Part shown: in pieces, positions 1 through 7,910 of the stretch
How the letters are laid out: each line of letters opens with the position of its first letter
How positions within the stretch are numbered: position 1 is the first letter of the stretch
Source: Nocardia mikamii NBRC 108933
GTDB lineage: Bacteria; Actinomycetota; Actinomycetes; Mycobacteriales; Mycobacteriaceae
Length of the DNA: 64,000 bases
Assembly: GCF_001613505.1 (NCBI RefSeq)
Contig: NZ_BDCM01000014.1
Span: 434,001 to 498,000 of the forward strand
Direction of reading: 5' to 3'
Position numbers and translations under genes: made by a program
The notes under the pieces: model-generated
Databases searched by the model: none
The model's input: only the letters and a program-made list of their open reading frames with translations
Told to the model about the DNA's origin: nothing

Positions 1-104
1 ACCCGCCGAGGCCGAGCAGACCGACCGCCGGGTCGCGGCCGGAAAACGCCTGCCGCCGATGCGGGCGGCCGGAGCAGCGGCCCGCTCCGTGGCGGGAGCC
101 CCGA
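1..104. other. Window edge, no gene assigned
   Basis: This is GC-rich sequence downstream of the era stop codon. No start, stop or domain that could be assigned to a gene is visible. It may belong to a gene beyond the window edge. Confidence 0.3.
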
Positions 105-1025
105 TCAGAAGCCCAGCTTGCGCAGCTGCTTGGGATCGCGCTGCCAGTCCTTGGCGACCTTCACGTGCAGATGCAGATAGATGCGGGTGCCCAGGATGTG
201 CTCGATCTGCTTGCGCGCCGCAGTGCCGACCTCCTTGAGCCGGGCGCCGCGTCTGCCGATGATGATCGCCTTCTGACTCGGCCGCTCCACGTACAGCAGG
301 GCGTGCACGTCGAGCATGCCCTCGTGTTCCTCGCGCGGCATGATCTCCTCGATCACCACCGCCAGCGAATGCGGCAGCTCGTCGCGCACCCCCTCCAGCG
401 CCGCCTCGCGGATGAGCTCGGCCATGAGGGTTTCCTCGGGCTCGTCGGTCAGCTCACCGTCGGGATAGAACGCCGGGCCCTCCGGCATCTTGGACGCGAT
501 CACATCGACCAGCAGTTCGACCTGTTCGCCCTTGGCCGCCGAGACCGGAACCACCTCGGCCTCGGGACCCAGCAGTTGCGAGACCGCGAGCAGTTGCTCG
601 GCGACCTGCGGCTTGTCCACCTTGTCGATCTTGGTGACCACGCCGATCAGGGTCGTCTTCGGCGCCATCTGCTTGACCTGCTGCACGATCCAGCGGTCAC
701 CCGGTCCGATCTTCTCGTCGGCCGGGATGCACAGCGCGATCACGTCGACCTCGGAGTAGGTGTCGCGCACCAGATCGTTGAGGCGCTGCCCCAGCAGCGT
801 GCGCGGCCGGTGCAGTCCCGGAGTGTCGACCAGGATCAGCTGCGCGTGGTCGCGATGCACGATGCCGCGGATGGTGTGGCGGGTGGTCTGCGGCCGCGAG
901 GACGTGATCGCGATCTTCTGGCCGACCATGGCATTGGTCAGCGTGGATTTACCCGTATTGGGCCGGCCGACGAAACAGACGAAGCCGGAACGGAATTCGC
1001 CCTCGCCGGGCTGCTGGACGCTCAT
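105..1025 (-). CDS. era: GTPase Era, 16S rRNA/30S assembly factor
   Basis: Era is a membrane-associated GTPase that binds the 3' end of 16S rRNA and checks 30S maturation. The 306-residue protein has G1 GRPNTGKST near residue 21, the G3 motif DTPG, G4 TKID, and a C-terminal KH RNA-binding domain containing GRRGARLK. The length is normal for the family. The ATG overlaps the stop codon of the upstream Cdd-like gene by 4 nt (ATGA), so translation is probably coupled. It is the last gene of the leftward ybeY-corC-era operon. Confidence 0.97.
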   Translation of the reverse strand: MSVQQPGEGEFRSGFVCFVGRPNTGKSTLTNAMVGQKIAITSSRPQTTRHTIRGIVHRDHAQLILVDTPGLHRPRTLLGQRLNDLVRDTYSEVDVIALCIPADEKIGPGDRWIVQQVKQMAPKTTLIGVVTKIDKVDKPQVAEQLLAVSQLLGPEAEVVPVSAAKGEQVELLVDVIASKMPEGPAFYPDGELTDEPEETLMAELIREAALEGVRDELPHSLAVVIEEIMPREEHEGMLDVHALLYVERPSQKAIIIGRRGARLKEVGTAARKQIEHILGTRIYLHLHVKVAKDWQRDPKQLRKLGF

Positions 1026-1402
1026 CGCGCCGTCTCGGTTCCGGCATCGACGGTGCGGTAGGTCGCACCCTTGCGATCGGTGACGATGACCGCGGCCGAC
1101 GCGCTCACCTCCCGCACCGCGGCCACGCCCGGATCGGCATCCTGCCCGCCGACCAGCACCGCCGCCTCGAACCCCTCCGCACCGCTGGAGATCGCGGCCG
1201 CCACCGCCGCCTGCAGCGCCGACAGCGACAACGCGTTCAGGTCCACCGCGCCGGCGGCGTAGGTGCGGCCGTCGGTATCGCGGATCGCCGCGCCCGCCAC
1301 CCCGCCGGTGCGTCCCATCGCACCGCGGGCCAGCACCAGCAGTTTGCCGTCCTCGGCACTCAATTCGGTGGTGTTCAATTCGGCGGTTTCACCCTCGGTC
1401 AT
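1022..1402 (-). CDS. Cytidine-deaminase-like protein (Rv2365c type), catalytic motifs absent
   Basis: This 126-residue protein sits between corC and era, where mycobacteria carry Rv2365c. Its middle resembles the cytidine deaminase fold (Ala/Ser-rich helix followed by a hydrophobic strand ending in VLVGG). The zinc-binding HAE and PCxxC motifs are missing, so deaminase activity is unlikely. I chose ATG 1402 because GGAG lies 6 nt upstream; ATG 1408 directly abuts that GGAG. The start lies inside the end of corC (14-nt overlap), and its stop overlaps the era ATG. Function is unknown; co-translation with Era suggests ribosome-related work, which is inference. Confidence 0.8.
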   Translation of the reverse strand: MTEGETAELNTTELSAEDGKLLVLARGAMGRTGGVAGAAIRDTDGRTYAAGAVDLNALSLSALQAAVAAAISSGAEGFEAAVLVGGQDADPGVAAVREVSASAAVIVTDRKGATYRTVDAGTETAR

Positions 1403-2747
1403 CGCCATCTCCGTTCTCGTATCTCGACGTCTCTTCCCGCCCCCGACGGTCGCCGCGCACCGCCTCCGCGAGCGCGCCCGACAGGTCGCCCGGCTCCCCC
1501 GCCCGGCGCGCGACGACGGTGTGCACGCGCACCCGCCCTCTGGCATCGGCGCCGCCTTCCCCCTGTAGCAGCAGCCCGTGCGCGACCACCTCCGATCCCG
1601 GCAGCGGCACCCGGCCCAGCGTGTGGGCCAGCATGCCGCCGACGGTGTCGACGTCCTCCTCCTCGATCTCCAGGCCGAACAACTCGCCCAGATCCTCGAC
1701 CGGCAGCCGGGTGGAGACGCGGTAAACCCCCTCGCCCAGCTCCTCCACCGGCGCGATCTCGTCGGTGTCGTATTCGTCGGCGATCTCGCCGACGATCTCC
1801 TCGAGGACGTCCTCGATGGTGACCAGCCCGGCGATGCCGCCGTATTCGTCCACCAGCAACGCCATGTGATTGCGGCGACGCTGCATCTCGTCCAGCAGAG
1901 CGTCGAGCGGTTTCGAATCGGGCACGAACACGGCCGGCCGCATCACCGCCCGCACCTGCACACTGCGGCCCCGATCCGCATACGGCACAAGATCTTTCAG
2001 ATAGACCACGCCGAGGATGTCGTCGACGTTCTCGCCTACCACGGGAATGCGCGAATGCCCGGACCGCACGGCCAGCGACATCGCCTGCGCCACCGTCTTG
2101 TCCGCCTCGATCCACACCATCTCGGTGCGCGGCACCATCACCGCCCGGGCCGCGGTGTCGCCGAGTTCGAACACCGACTGGATCATGCGGCGTTCCTCGG
2201 AATCGACCACACCGCTCTGCTGCGCCATGTCGACGATCTCGCGCAGTTCCACTTCGGAAGCGAAGGGGCCGTTGCGAAATCCGCGACCAGGGGTGATGGC
2301 GTTACCGATCATGATCAGCAACCGGCTCACCGGGCCGAGCAGCGCCCCGATCGCCTGCAGCGGCAGCGCGGCCGCCAGCGAGATCGAATACGCGTGCTGG
2401 CGGCCCAGCGTGCGCGGGCCGACACCGATGACGACATAGTCGATCACGACCATGATCACCGCCGTCACGGCCAGCGCCCACCCCCAGCTGAGCACCTCGC
2501 TCAGCGCGGCGGCCAGCAGGACCGTCGCCGCGATCTCACAAGCCAGCCGCAGCAACACCATGAGGTTCACATAGCGCGGCCGGTCGATCGTGATCCGGGC
2601 CAGGCGGCGGGCGCCCGGACGGTCGGCGCGGACCAGATCGTCGACCCGCGCCGGTGAGACCGTCATCAACGCGGAATCGATCGCCGCGAAGACACCGCCG
2701 ACCGGCACCAGCAGAATCGCCAGCAGCAGTGGGATCAGCCAGTTCAC
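1389..2747 (-). CDS. CorC/HlyC-type CNNM transporter with CBS pair
   Basis: This is a 452-residue membrane protein. The N-terminal DUF21/CNNM domain has several hydrophobic segments in residues 1-150. It is followed by a CBS pair (about 200-330, with VPRTEMVW and VDEYGG) and a C-terminal CorC_HlyC domain. Family members are linked to Mg2+/Co2+ efflux or resistance. The last ~70 residues are Arg/Gly-rich and less typical. The GTG start follows GAGGG with about 6 nt spacing, and the GTG overlaps the stop codon of a small repeat-encoded ORF (GTGA). It is the Rv2366c equivalent. Confidence 0.93.
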   Translation of the reverse strand: MNWLIPLLLAILLVPVGGVFAAIDSALMTVSPARVDDLVRADRPGARRLARITIDRPRYVNLMVLLRLACEIAATVLLAAALSEVLSWGWALAVTAVIMVVIDYVVIGVGPRTLGRQHAYSISLAAALPLQAIGALLGPVSRLLIMIGNAITPGRGFRNGPFASEVELREIVDMAQQSGVVDSEERRMIQSVFELGDTAARAVMVPRTEMVWIEADKTVAQAMSLAVRSGHSRIPVVGENVDDILGVVYLKDLVPYADRGRSVQVRAVMRPAVFVPDSKPLDALLDEMQRRRNHMALLVDEYGGIAGLVTIEDVLEEIVGEIADEYDTDEIAPVEELGEGVYRVSTRLPVEDLGELFGLEIEEEDVDTVGGMLAHTLGRVPLPGSEVVAHGLLLQGEGGADARGRVRVHTVVARRAGEPGDLSGALAEAVRGDRRGREETSRYENGDGDDRG

Positions 2748-2896
2748 GCTCTGCCCTCGGCCGCATGAGCTCGGGCCTGCGTGGTGACGCTGCGCTGCCG
2801 CCTCCGGCCCTGACCGCTCATGCTGTATTCGATGGCCGCATGAGCTCGGGCCTGCGTGGTGACGCTGCGCTGCCGCCTCCGGCCCTGACCGCTCAT
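2744..2896 (-). CDS. Candidate small ORF, two tandem 25-residue Arg-rich units
   Basis: This is a 50-codon ORF made of two 25-codon units, each starting MSGQGRRRQRSVTT. The ATG overlaps the ybeY stop (ATGA) and its TGA overlaps the corC GTG start (GTGA). It therefore exactly fills the gap between two coupled genes and could carry ribosomes from ybeY to corC. The second unit has its own internal ATG. The DNA is two copies of a 61-bp structured repeat whose third copy (at 56872) encodes a closely similar peptide. It has no known domain, and translation is inferred from the layout. Confidence 0.5.
   Translation of the reverse strand: MSGQGRRRQRSVTTQARAHAAIEYSMSGQGRRRQRSVTTQARAHAAEGRA
2763..2823. 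repeat. 61-bp structured repeat, copy A
   Basis: The ends are perfect inverted repeats (GCATGAGC and GCTCATGC). An inner stem pairs GGGCC (positions 11-15 of the element) with GGCCC (44-48). It is identical to copy B (2838-2898) and about 49/61 identical to copy C (56872-56932), with no length change. Confidence 0.9.
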
Positions 2897-2898
2897 GC
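2838..2898. repeat. 61-bp structured repeat, copy B
   Basis: This is an exact copy of 2763-2823, offset by 75 bp (25 codons), so the small ORF stays in frame. Its right end contains the ybeY stop codon. Confidence 0.9.
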
Positions 2899-3447
2899 GG
2901 GGTCCAGGGGGTCGCCCGGGGCGGTGAATCCGGTCTTACCCAGCAGGCGGCGGTCGCGCTCGGCCAGTTCGGCGCGGCGGGCGGCCTCGCGCAGGCTCTC
3001 GTACCATTCGGCGAGCAGACGGTTCTGCAGGCCGAACATCACCTTCTCCTCTTCCGGCTCGGCGTGGTCGTAGCCGAGCAGATGCAGCACTCCGTGGACG
3101 GTGAGCAGCGCCAGCTCGTGGTCGAGGGAATGGCCGGCCTTACCGGCTTGGGCGGCGGCGAATTCCGGGCAGAGCACGATGTCGCCGAGCATCGAGGGGC
3201 CCGGTTCGGCGCCGTCGGGGCGGCCACCGGGCTCGAGTTCGTCCATCGGGAACGACATCACATCGGTGGGCCCGGGCAGATCCATCCACCGCATGTGCAG
3301 GTCGGCCATGGTATCGAGATCGACGAGCACCATCGACAATTCGGCTGCCGGATGCACGTCCATCCGTTCGATCGCGAACCGCGCGACGCTGACCAGATCC
3401 GGTTCCGATACGTCGATGCCCGACTCGTTGGCGATCTCGATACTCAC
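2893..3447 (-). CDS. ybeY: Endoribonuclease YbeY, 16S rRNA 3'-end maturation
   Basis: YbeY is a zinc-dependent endoribonuclease for 16S rRNA maturation and ribosome quality control. The 184-residue protein contains the signature HGVLHLLGYDH near residue 120, giving the three metal-binding histidines, and the family segment DVMSFPMDE. The GTG start (VSIEIANESG) matches the N-terminus I recall for mycobacterial YbeY. It lies downstream of phoH and upstream of corC/era, the usual order for this operon. Its stop overlaps the ATG of the repeat-encoded small ORF. Confidence 0.96.
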   Translation of the reverse strand: MSIEIANESGIDVSEPDLVSVARFAIERMDVHPAAELSMVLVDLDTMADLHMRWMDLPGPTDVMSFPMDELEPGGRPDGAEPGPSMLGDIVLCPEFAAAQAGKAGHSLDHELALLTVHGVLHLLGYDHAEPEEEKVMFGLQNRLLAEWYESLREAARRAELAERDRRLLGKTGFTAPGDPLDPA

Positions 3448-3490
3448 CCTGCCAGCCTAATGGGGGCCGCGCGGGGGCTCACCACCACAT

Positions 3491-3575
3491 CAGCGGCGAG
3501 CCGCTGCGGTCACTCAGCGGCGAGCCGGTCGAGCTACTCAGCGGCGAGCCGCTCGAGCTACTCAGCGGCGAGCCG
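3491..3575. repeat. 24-bp tandem repeat starting at the phoH stop codon
   Basis: Four units share CAGCGGCGAGCCG, starting at 3491, 3515, 3539 and 3563. The first unit in the sense direction is the phoH 3' end itself, including its TGA. The core GCGGCTCGCCGC is an inverted repeat with 5-bp arms. The array fills most of the phoH-ybeY gap. Confidence 0.9.
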
Positions 3576-4686
3576 CCTTGTCGGCCGCGCGGCGCTGGGC
3601 GCGGTTGCCGCCCGGGTAGTGCCGCGCCACCTGCGGGCGGGCATCGGACTCGTAGCGGTCGTAGGCGTCGACGATCTCCGAGACCAGCCGGTGGCGCACC
3701 ACATCGCTGGAGGTGAGCTCCGCGAAATGGATGTCGTCGATATCGGTGAGGATGTCGCTGACCACCCGCAGTCCGGACCTGGTCCCGCCGGGCAGGTCGA
3801 CCTGGGTGACGTCGCCGGTGACGACGATCTTCGAGCCGAAGCCGAGCCGGGTCAGAAACATCTTCATCTGTTCCGGCGTGGTGTTCTGTGCCTCGTCCAG
3901 GATGATGAACGAATCGTTGAGGCTGCGGCCGCGCATGTACGCCAGCGGGGCGACCTCGATCACGCCGGAGGCCATCAGCTTCGGAATCGCCTCGGGGTCC
4001 ATCATGTCGTGCAGGGCATCGTAGAGCGGGCGCAGATACGGGTCGATCTTCTCGTTCAGCGTGCCCGGCAGGAAACCCAGCCGCTCCCCTGCCTCCACCG
4101 CCGGACGGGTGAGGATGATGCGGGTGACCTGCTTGCTCTGCAGCGCCTGCACGGCCTTGGCGACCGCCAGATACGTCTTACCGGTACCGGCCGGCCCGAT
4201 GCCGAAGACGATGGTGTGCTCATCGATGGCGTCGACGTAGCGCTTCTGGTTCAGCGTCTTCGGGCGGATCGTCTTTCCGCGCCGGGCGATGATGTCCAGA
4301 CTCAGCACCTCGGCCGGAGAATCGGAGGACCCCTCGGTCAGCATGGAGACCGTATGCCGGACCGCTTCCGGGGTGACGACGCGATTGTGCGCCGTCAACG
4401 CCACGAGCTGCTCGACCACCCGCTCGGCCAGCGCCACATCGGCGGCCTTACCGGTGAGGGTGACCGAATTCCCGCGCACGTGGATGTCGGCGTCGAGGAG
4501 ACCTTCGAGTTCACGCAGGTTCGCGTCGGCGGAACCGAGGAATCCGAACACGGACTCGGGGGCCAGTTCGATGCTGGAACGCACCGTCCGGGCCGCTGGA
4601 CCCGAACCGTTACCATTGCCGGGGGCACCGGCTCCGATGCCGGTCGTGGGTGTTGTCGGGTCGCCGATATCGCCTGATGTTCGCAA
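3562..4686 (-). CDS. phoH: PhoH-like ATPase
   Basis: This 374-residue protein has an N-terminal KH-like region (about 40-110) and a C-terminal PhoH ATPase domain. The domain carries Walker A GPAGTGKT near residue 160 and Walker B IILDEAQN. Family members are cytoplasmic ATPases connected with RNA metabolism, usually beside ybeY as here. The start is weakly supported: TTG 4686 is the longest option, has no clear Shine-Dalgarno, and the first ~35 residues are Gly/Thr/Pro-rich. A GTG in TVRSSIE is a shorter alternative. The stop codon lies inside the first unit of a tandem repeat. Confidence 0.93.
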   Translation of the reverse strand: MRTSGDIGDPTTPTTGIGAGAPGNGNGSGPAARTVRSSIELAPESVFGFLGSADANLRELEGLLDADIHVRGNSVTLTGKAADVALAERVVEQLVALTAHNRVVTPEAVRHTVSMLTEGSSDSPAEVLSLDIIARRGKTIRPKTLNQKRYVDAIDEHTIVFGIGPAGTGKTYLAVAKAVQALQSKQVTRIILTRPAVEAGERLGFLPGTLNEKIDPYLRPLYDALHDMMDPEAIPKLMASGVIEVAPLAYMRGRSLNDSFIILDEAQNTTPEQMKMFLTRLGFGSKIVVTGDVTQVDLPGGTRSGLRVVSDILTDIDDIHFAELTSSDVVRHRLVSEIVDAYDRYESDARPQVARHYPGGNRAQRRAADKAARR

Positions 4687-4833
4687 AAGGGGCTATGGCC
4701 TGCTTTCCGGTCTCGAACGGATCCTCTCCTGTTCTCAAAGTCTATCGCGCGGCACCGACACCGCCCACTTATTTGATCTCCAGCCCCAGCTCAGGGCCGC
4801 TCACCCGGAAGATGAGCAGTCGTCATCGCCCGT

Positions 4834-5730
4834 TCACCGACCGCTGCGGTGCGCCCATTCGACGGCGAAGTCGCGGAAGGTGCGCACCGCCTCGCCGGGC
4901 ACCGCGTCGGCCGACCAGATCAGCCCGACCGCGCGGGCGGCGCCCGGATCCGACAGCGGAACCAGCACCGGCCCGGGCTGCGGGCCCCGCACCGCGGGTT
5001 CCTCCAACGGCAGCAACGCCACGCCGAGTCCTGCCGCCACCAGACCCGAAACGGTCACCAGATCACTGGATTCCAGTGCGATCCGCGGGCGGAAATCCGC
5101 TGCGGCACAAAGCTCGTCGAGAATTCTGCGCATCCCGTAACCGGTCGGCATGGCGATGAATTCGGCCTCGGCGGCCTCTGCCAGCCGGATCTGCCGCCGT
5201 CCCGCCAGCCGGTGGTCGACCGGCACTCCCAGCGCGAGGCGCTGCCGGAACAGCGTGCGCCAGCCCAGTCCCGGCAGCGCGGGTTCGGGCGAGGTCAGGC
5301 CCAGATCCGCCGTGCCGGCGAGGACCTCGGCGGCCACCACGTTCGCGGGCCCCTGGTCGAGCCGGAACGTGATCCGCCCCGACACCCGCCGGAAACCGGC
5401 GATCAACTCCGGCACCACCCGGCCGCCGAAGGAATGGACGAACGCCAGCCGCACCGACCCCCGCGCCGGATTCGCCAGATCCGCGAGTGCCCGGCCCGCG
5501 GCGTCCAGTTCGGCTTGGGCGCGGCGGGCGTGTTCGTAGAAGATGCGCCCGGATTCGTTGAGCGTCAGCCGCTTACCGTGCCGGTCGAACAATCGCGTGC
5601 CGAGCCGCTGTTCGAGCCGGGCGAGCATGCGCGACAGCGTGGGCTGGGCCAGATGCAGCCGGTCGGCCGCCGCGCCCACGCGCTCGAGTTCGGCGAGGGT
5701 CAGAAACCAGTGCCAATCGTCACTCGCCAT
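4834..5730 (-). CDS. LysR-family transcriptional regulator
   Basis: This 298-residue protein has an N-terminal winged helix-turn-helix (residues 1-60, with LHLAQPTLSRMLARLE) and a LysR substrate-binding domain from about residue 90. It is divergently transcribed from an MFS exporter 100 bp away, the usual layout for a LysR regulator and its target. A dyad with T-N11-A geometry lies between them at 5760-5774. The pair is absent from the mycobacterial order at this place, so it is likely an insertion. The inducer cannot be read from the sequence. Confidence 0.93.
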   Translation of the reverse strand: MASDDWHWFLTLAELERVGAAADRLHLAQPTLSRMLARLEQRLGTRLFDRHGKRLTLNESGRIFYEHARRAQAELDAAGRALADLANPARGSVRLAFVHSFGGRVVPELIAGFRRVSGRITFRLDQGPANVVAAEVLAGTADLGLTSPEPALPGLGWRTLFRQRLALGVPVDHRLAGRRQIRLAEAAEAEFIAMPTGYGMRRILDELCAAADFRPRIALESSDLVTVSGLVAAGLGVALLPLEEPAVRGPQPGPVLVPLSDPGAARAVGLIWSADAVPGEAVRTFRDFAVEWAHRSGR

Positions 5731-5759
5731 CGGAAGGCTCCCCGCGCTCAGCTCGCCTA

Positions 5760-5774
5760 ATGCGGCAATTGCAT
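5760..5774. promoter_or_regulatory. Probable LysR-type operator (T-N11-A dyad)
   Basis: ATGC and GCAT arms flank a 7-nt centre and contain an exact T-N11-A. It sits in the 101-bp divergent gap between the lysR-type and MFS genes, as expected for a LysR activation site. Confidence 0.6.
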
Positions 5775-5831
5775 CAACTTACCGATCATTATGCATTTCC
5801 TTTTCCAGCCGTGCGGAGCCACGGTGGAGGA

Positions 5832-7112
5832 ATGACCAGCGCGACCGTGACCACCGCTCCCACCCGGACGGCCGAGGACGCGCGCCGCGAACGACGGATC
5901 ACCCTCGCCCTCTTCGCGGCCGGACTCACCACCTTCGGTTCGATGTACAGCGCGCAGGCACTGCTGCCGAGCCTGTCGGCGGCCTTCGGCGCGACGCCCG
6001 CGCACGCCGCACTGGCGGTCTCGCTGACGACCGGACTGCTGGCGGTGGCGATCGTCCCGGTGAGCGTGCTGTCGGGGCGGTTCGGGCGCACCCGCGTGAT
6101 GATCGCGTCCGCGGTGGCGACCAGCGTCATCGGCCTGTTGCTGCCGTTCAGCCCGAATCTGGACGTGATGCTGGCAGGGCGGGCGGTTCAGGGCATCGCC
6201 GTCGCCGGCGTCCCCGCGGTGGCGATGGCCTATCTCGCCGAGGAGATCGGTTCGGCCGGACTGGGCGCGGCGATGGGCATCTACGTCTCGGGCACCACCA
6301 TCGGCGGTCTGGCCGGCCGGCTGATCCCGGCCTTCACCCTGGAGGTGGCGTCCTGGCGTTGGGGCGCAACGATTTTCGCGGTGGGCGCCGCGCTGTGCAC
6401 GGTGTGGTTCGTGCGGATGCTGCCGCCCTCGCGCTACTTCGTCGCACGGCCTCTCGGCGTCGGTGCCCTGCTGGGCGATCTCGCCGCACATCTGCGCGAC
6501 CGCGCGCTGCTGCCGCTGTTCGGGCTGGCCTTCCTGCTGATGGGCGGATTCGTGTCGGTGTACAACTTCCTCGGCTACCGGCTCATCCAGTCACCGTTCG
6601 GTTTGTCCGCGGCCACGGCGGGGGCGGTGTTCCTGATGTATCTGTCCGGCACGGTCTCGTCCACCGCGGCGGGCCGGCTGGCCGATCGGCGCGGCCGGTT
6701 CCCGGTCGTGGCGATCTCCCTCGCCACCATGGCAGTCGGGCTGCTCCTGACCATTCCCGACCATCTGGCGATTCTGCTGCCGGGTCTGCTGTTGTTCACC
6801 GCGGGCTTCTTCGGTGCGCATTCCGTGGCCAGCGCCTGGGTGGGAGCCACCGCGCACGGCAACCGCGCGGCGGCGTCGTCGCTGTACCTGTTCGCCTATT
6901 ACGTCGGCAGTTCCGTGGTCGGCGCGCTCGCGGGACTGGCCTACGGCTGGCACGGCTGGGCCGGACTCGCGCTGTACGTGGGCGTGCTGATCATCGTCGC
7001 GGCGGGACTGGTGGCCGCCCTCGGATTCCGGCTGCGATCCGAAAGCGCCCGGTCACGCCTTCCGGCCGGCGCATCCGAGGCCGCCCCTGCCGGTCTCGAC
7101 GGCCGCGCCTGA
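5832..7112 (+). CDS. MFS transporter, YnfM/CynX-like
   Basis: This is a 426-residue major facilitator with about twelve hydrophobic segments. The loop after helix 2 reads SGRFGRTRVMI, and the matching second-half loop reads GRLADRRGRFPVV. The start at 5832 follows GGTGGAGGA closely; the in-frame start at 5760 would lie in the operator. It is probably a drug or metabolite exporter controlled by the divergent LysR protein. Substrate is unknown. Confidence 0.9.
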   Translation: MTSATVTTAPTRTAEDARRERRITLALFAAGLTTFGSMYSAQALLPSLSAAFGATPAHAALAVSLTTGLLAVAIVPVSVLSGRFGRTRVMIASAVATSVIGLLLPFSPNLDVMLAGRAVQGIAVAGVPAVAMAYLAEEIGSAGLGAAMGIYVSGTTIGGLAGRLIPAFTLEVASWRWGATIFAVGAALCTVWFVRMLPPSRYFVARPLGVGALLGDLAAHLRDRALLPLFGLAFLLMGGFVSVYNFLGYRLIQSPFGLSAATAGAVFLMYLSGTVSSTAAGRLADRRGRFPVVAISLATMAVGLLLTIPDHLAILLPGLLLFTAGFFGAHSVASAWVGATAHGNRAAASSLYLFAYYVGSSVVGALAGLAYGWHGWAGLALYVGVLIIVAAGLVAALGFRLRSESARSRLPAGASEAAPAGLDGRA

Positions 7113-7162
7113 CGACCACGCCGCAGCACCCGGGGACCGCAGATGCCGGACGGATCCGGGAC

Positions 7163-7903
7163 CTACCAGCGCGGAGTCAGAACCCCCACCGCACCGAGCG
7201 CGACCGCCGCGGCTGTGGAGGTGCGCAACACCGTGGGCCCCAGGAGCGCGACCGTGGCCCCCGCCGCGGTGAGCGCATCCAGCTCCGACTCGTCGAGACC
7301 GCCTTCGGGGCCCACGATCAACACGATCGGCGCGGTCTGCGGGAACGGCAGCTCGGCGAATCGCGCCGCCGCGGATTCGTGCAGTGCGATCGCCAGGCCG
7401 TTGTCCGCGACGGTTGTCCGGACCAACTCCACGACATCCGCGGTCCGGTGCAGCTCGGTCACCTCGGGGATGTAGGCCCGCCGCGACTGCCGGGCCGCCG
7501 CCCGGGCCGCCGCCCGCCATTTGTCGACCCCCTTGCGCGCCTTGGCTTCCCAGTTCGCGACACACCGCGCGGCCTGCCACGGCACGATCACGTCGGCGCC
7601 CGCCTCGGTCATCAATTCGACCGCGAGTTCGGAGCGATCCGATTTGGGCAGCGCCTGCACCACCGTCACCGCGGGCGACACGGGCGGGGCGACCACCCGG
7701 TCGAGCACCTTCAGGTCCAGTCGATCCCGTGCGCTGGCCACGACCTCGGATTCGGCGAGCAGTCCCGCACCGTCGGAGAGCGTGATCGGCTCGCCGGCCC
7801 GGATGCGGCGCACGGTCGCGGCGTGCCGTCCCTCGGGACCGTCGAGCACCGCGATCGCGCCGACCGGCGGTATGTCGTCGAGGTAGAAAACCGTTGCGGC
7901 CAC
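7163..7903 (-). CDS. rsmE: 16S rRNA m3U1498 methyltransferase RsmE
   Basis: RsmE is a SAM-dependent SPOUT methyltransferase acting on U1498 of 16S rRNA. The 246-residue protein has an N-terminal PUA-like domain and the C-terminal knot motifs LIVGPEGGLDESE and LGPTVLRTSTAA. The GTG start lies 7 bp after the dnaJ stop, so the two genes are co-transcribed. The same dnaJ2-rsmE order occurs in mycobacteria. It converges with the MFS gene across 50 bp. Confidence 0.96.
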   Translation of the reverse strand: MAATVFYLDDIPPVGAIAVLDGPEGRHAATVRRIRAGEPITLSDGAGLLAESEVVASARDRLDLKVLDRVVAPPVSPAVTVVQALPKSDRSELAVELMTEAGADVIVPWQAARCVANWEAKARKGVDKWRAAARAAARQSRRAYIPEVTELHRTADVVELVRTTVADNGLAIALHESAAARFAELPFPQTAPIVLIVGPEGGLDESELDALTAAGATVALLGPTVLRTSTAAAVALGAVGVLTPRW

Positions 7904-7910
7904 GGCGTTT

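Noticed and set aside
165..1061. Long open frame opposite era
   Set aside because: Shadow of era in GC-rich DNA; His/Asp/Arg-rich composition, no domain.
3491..3575. CRISPR array
   Set aside because: The units are contiguous tandem copies without unique spacers. The same holds for 23130-23206 and 30806-30880.
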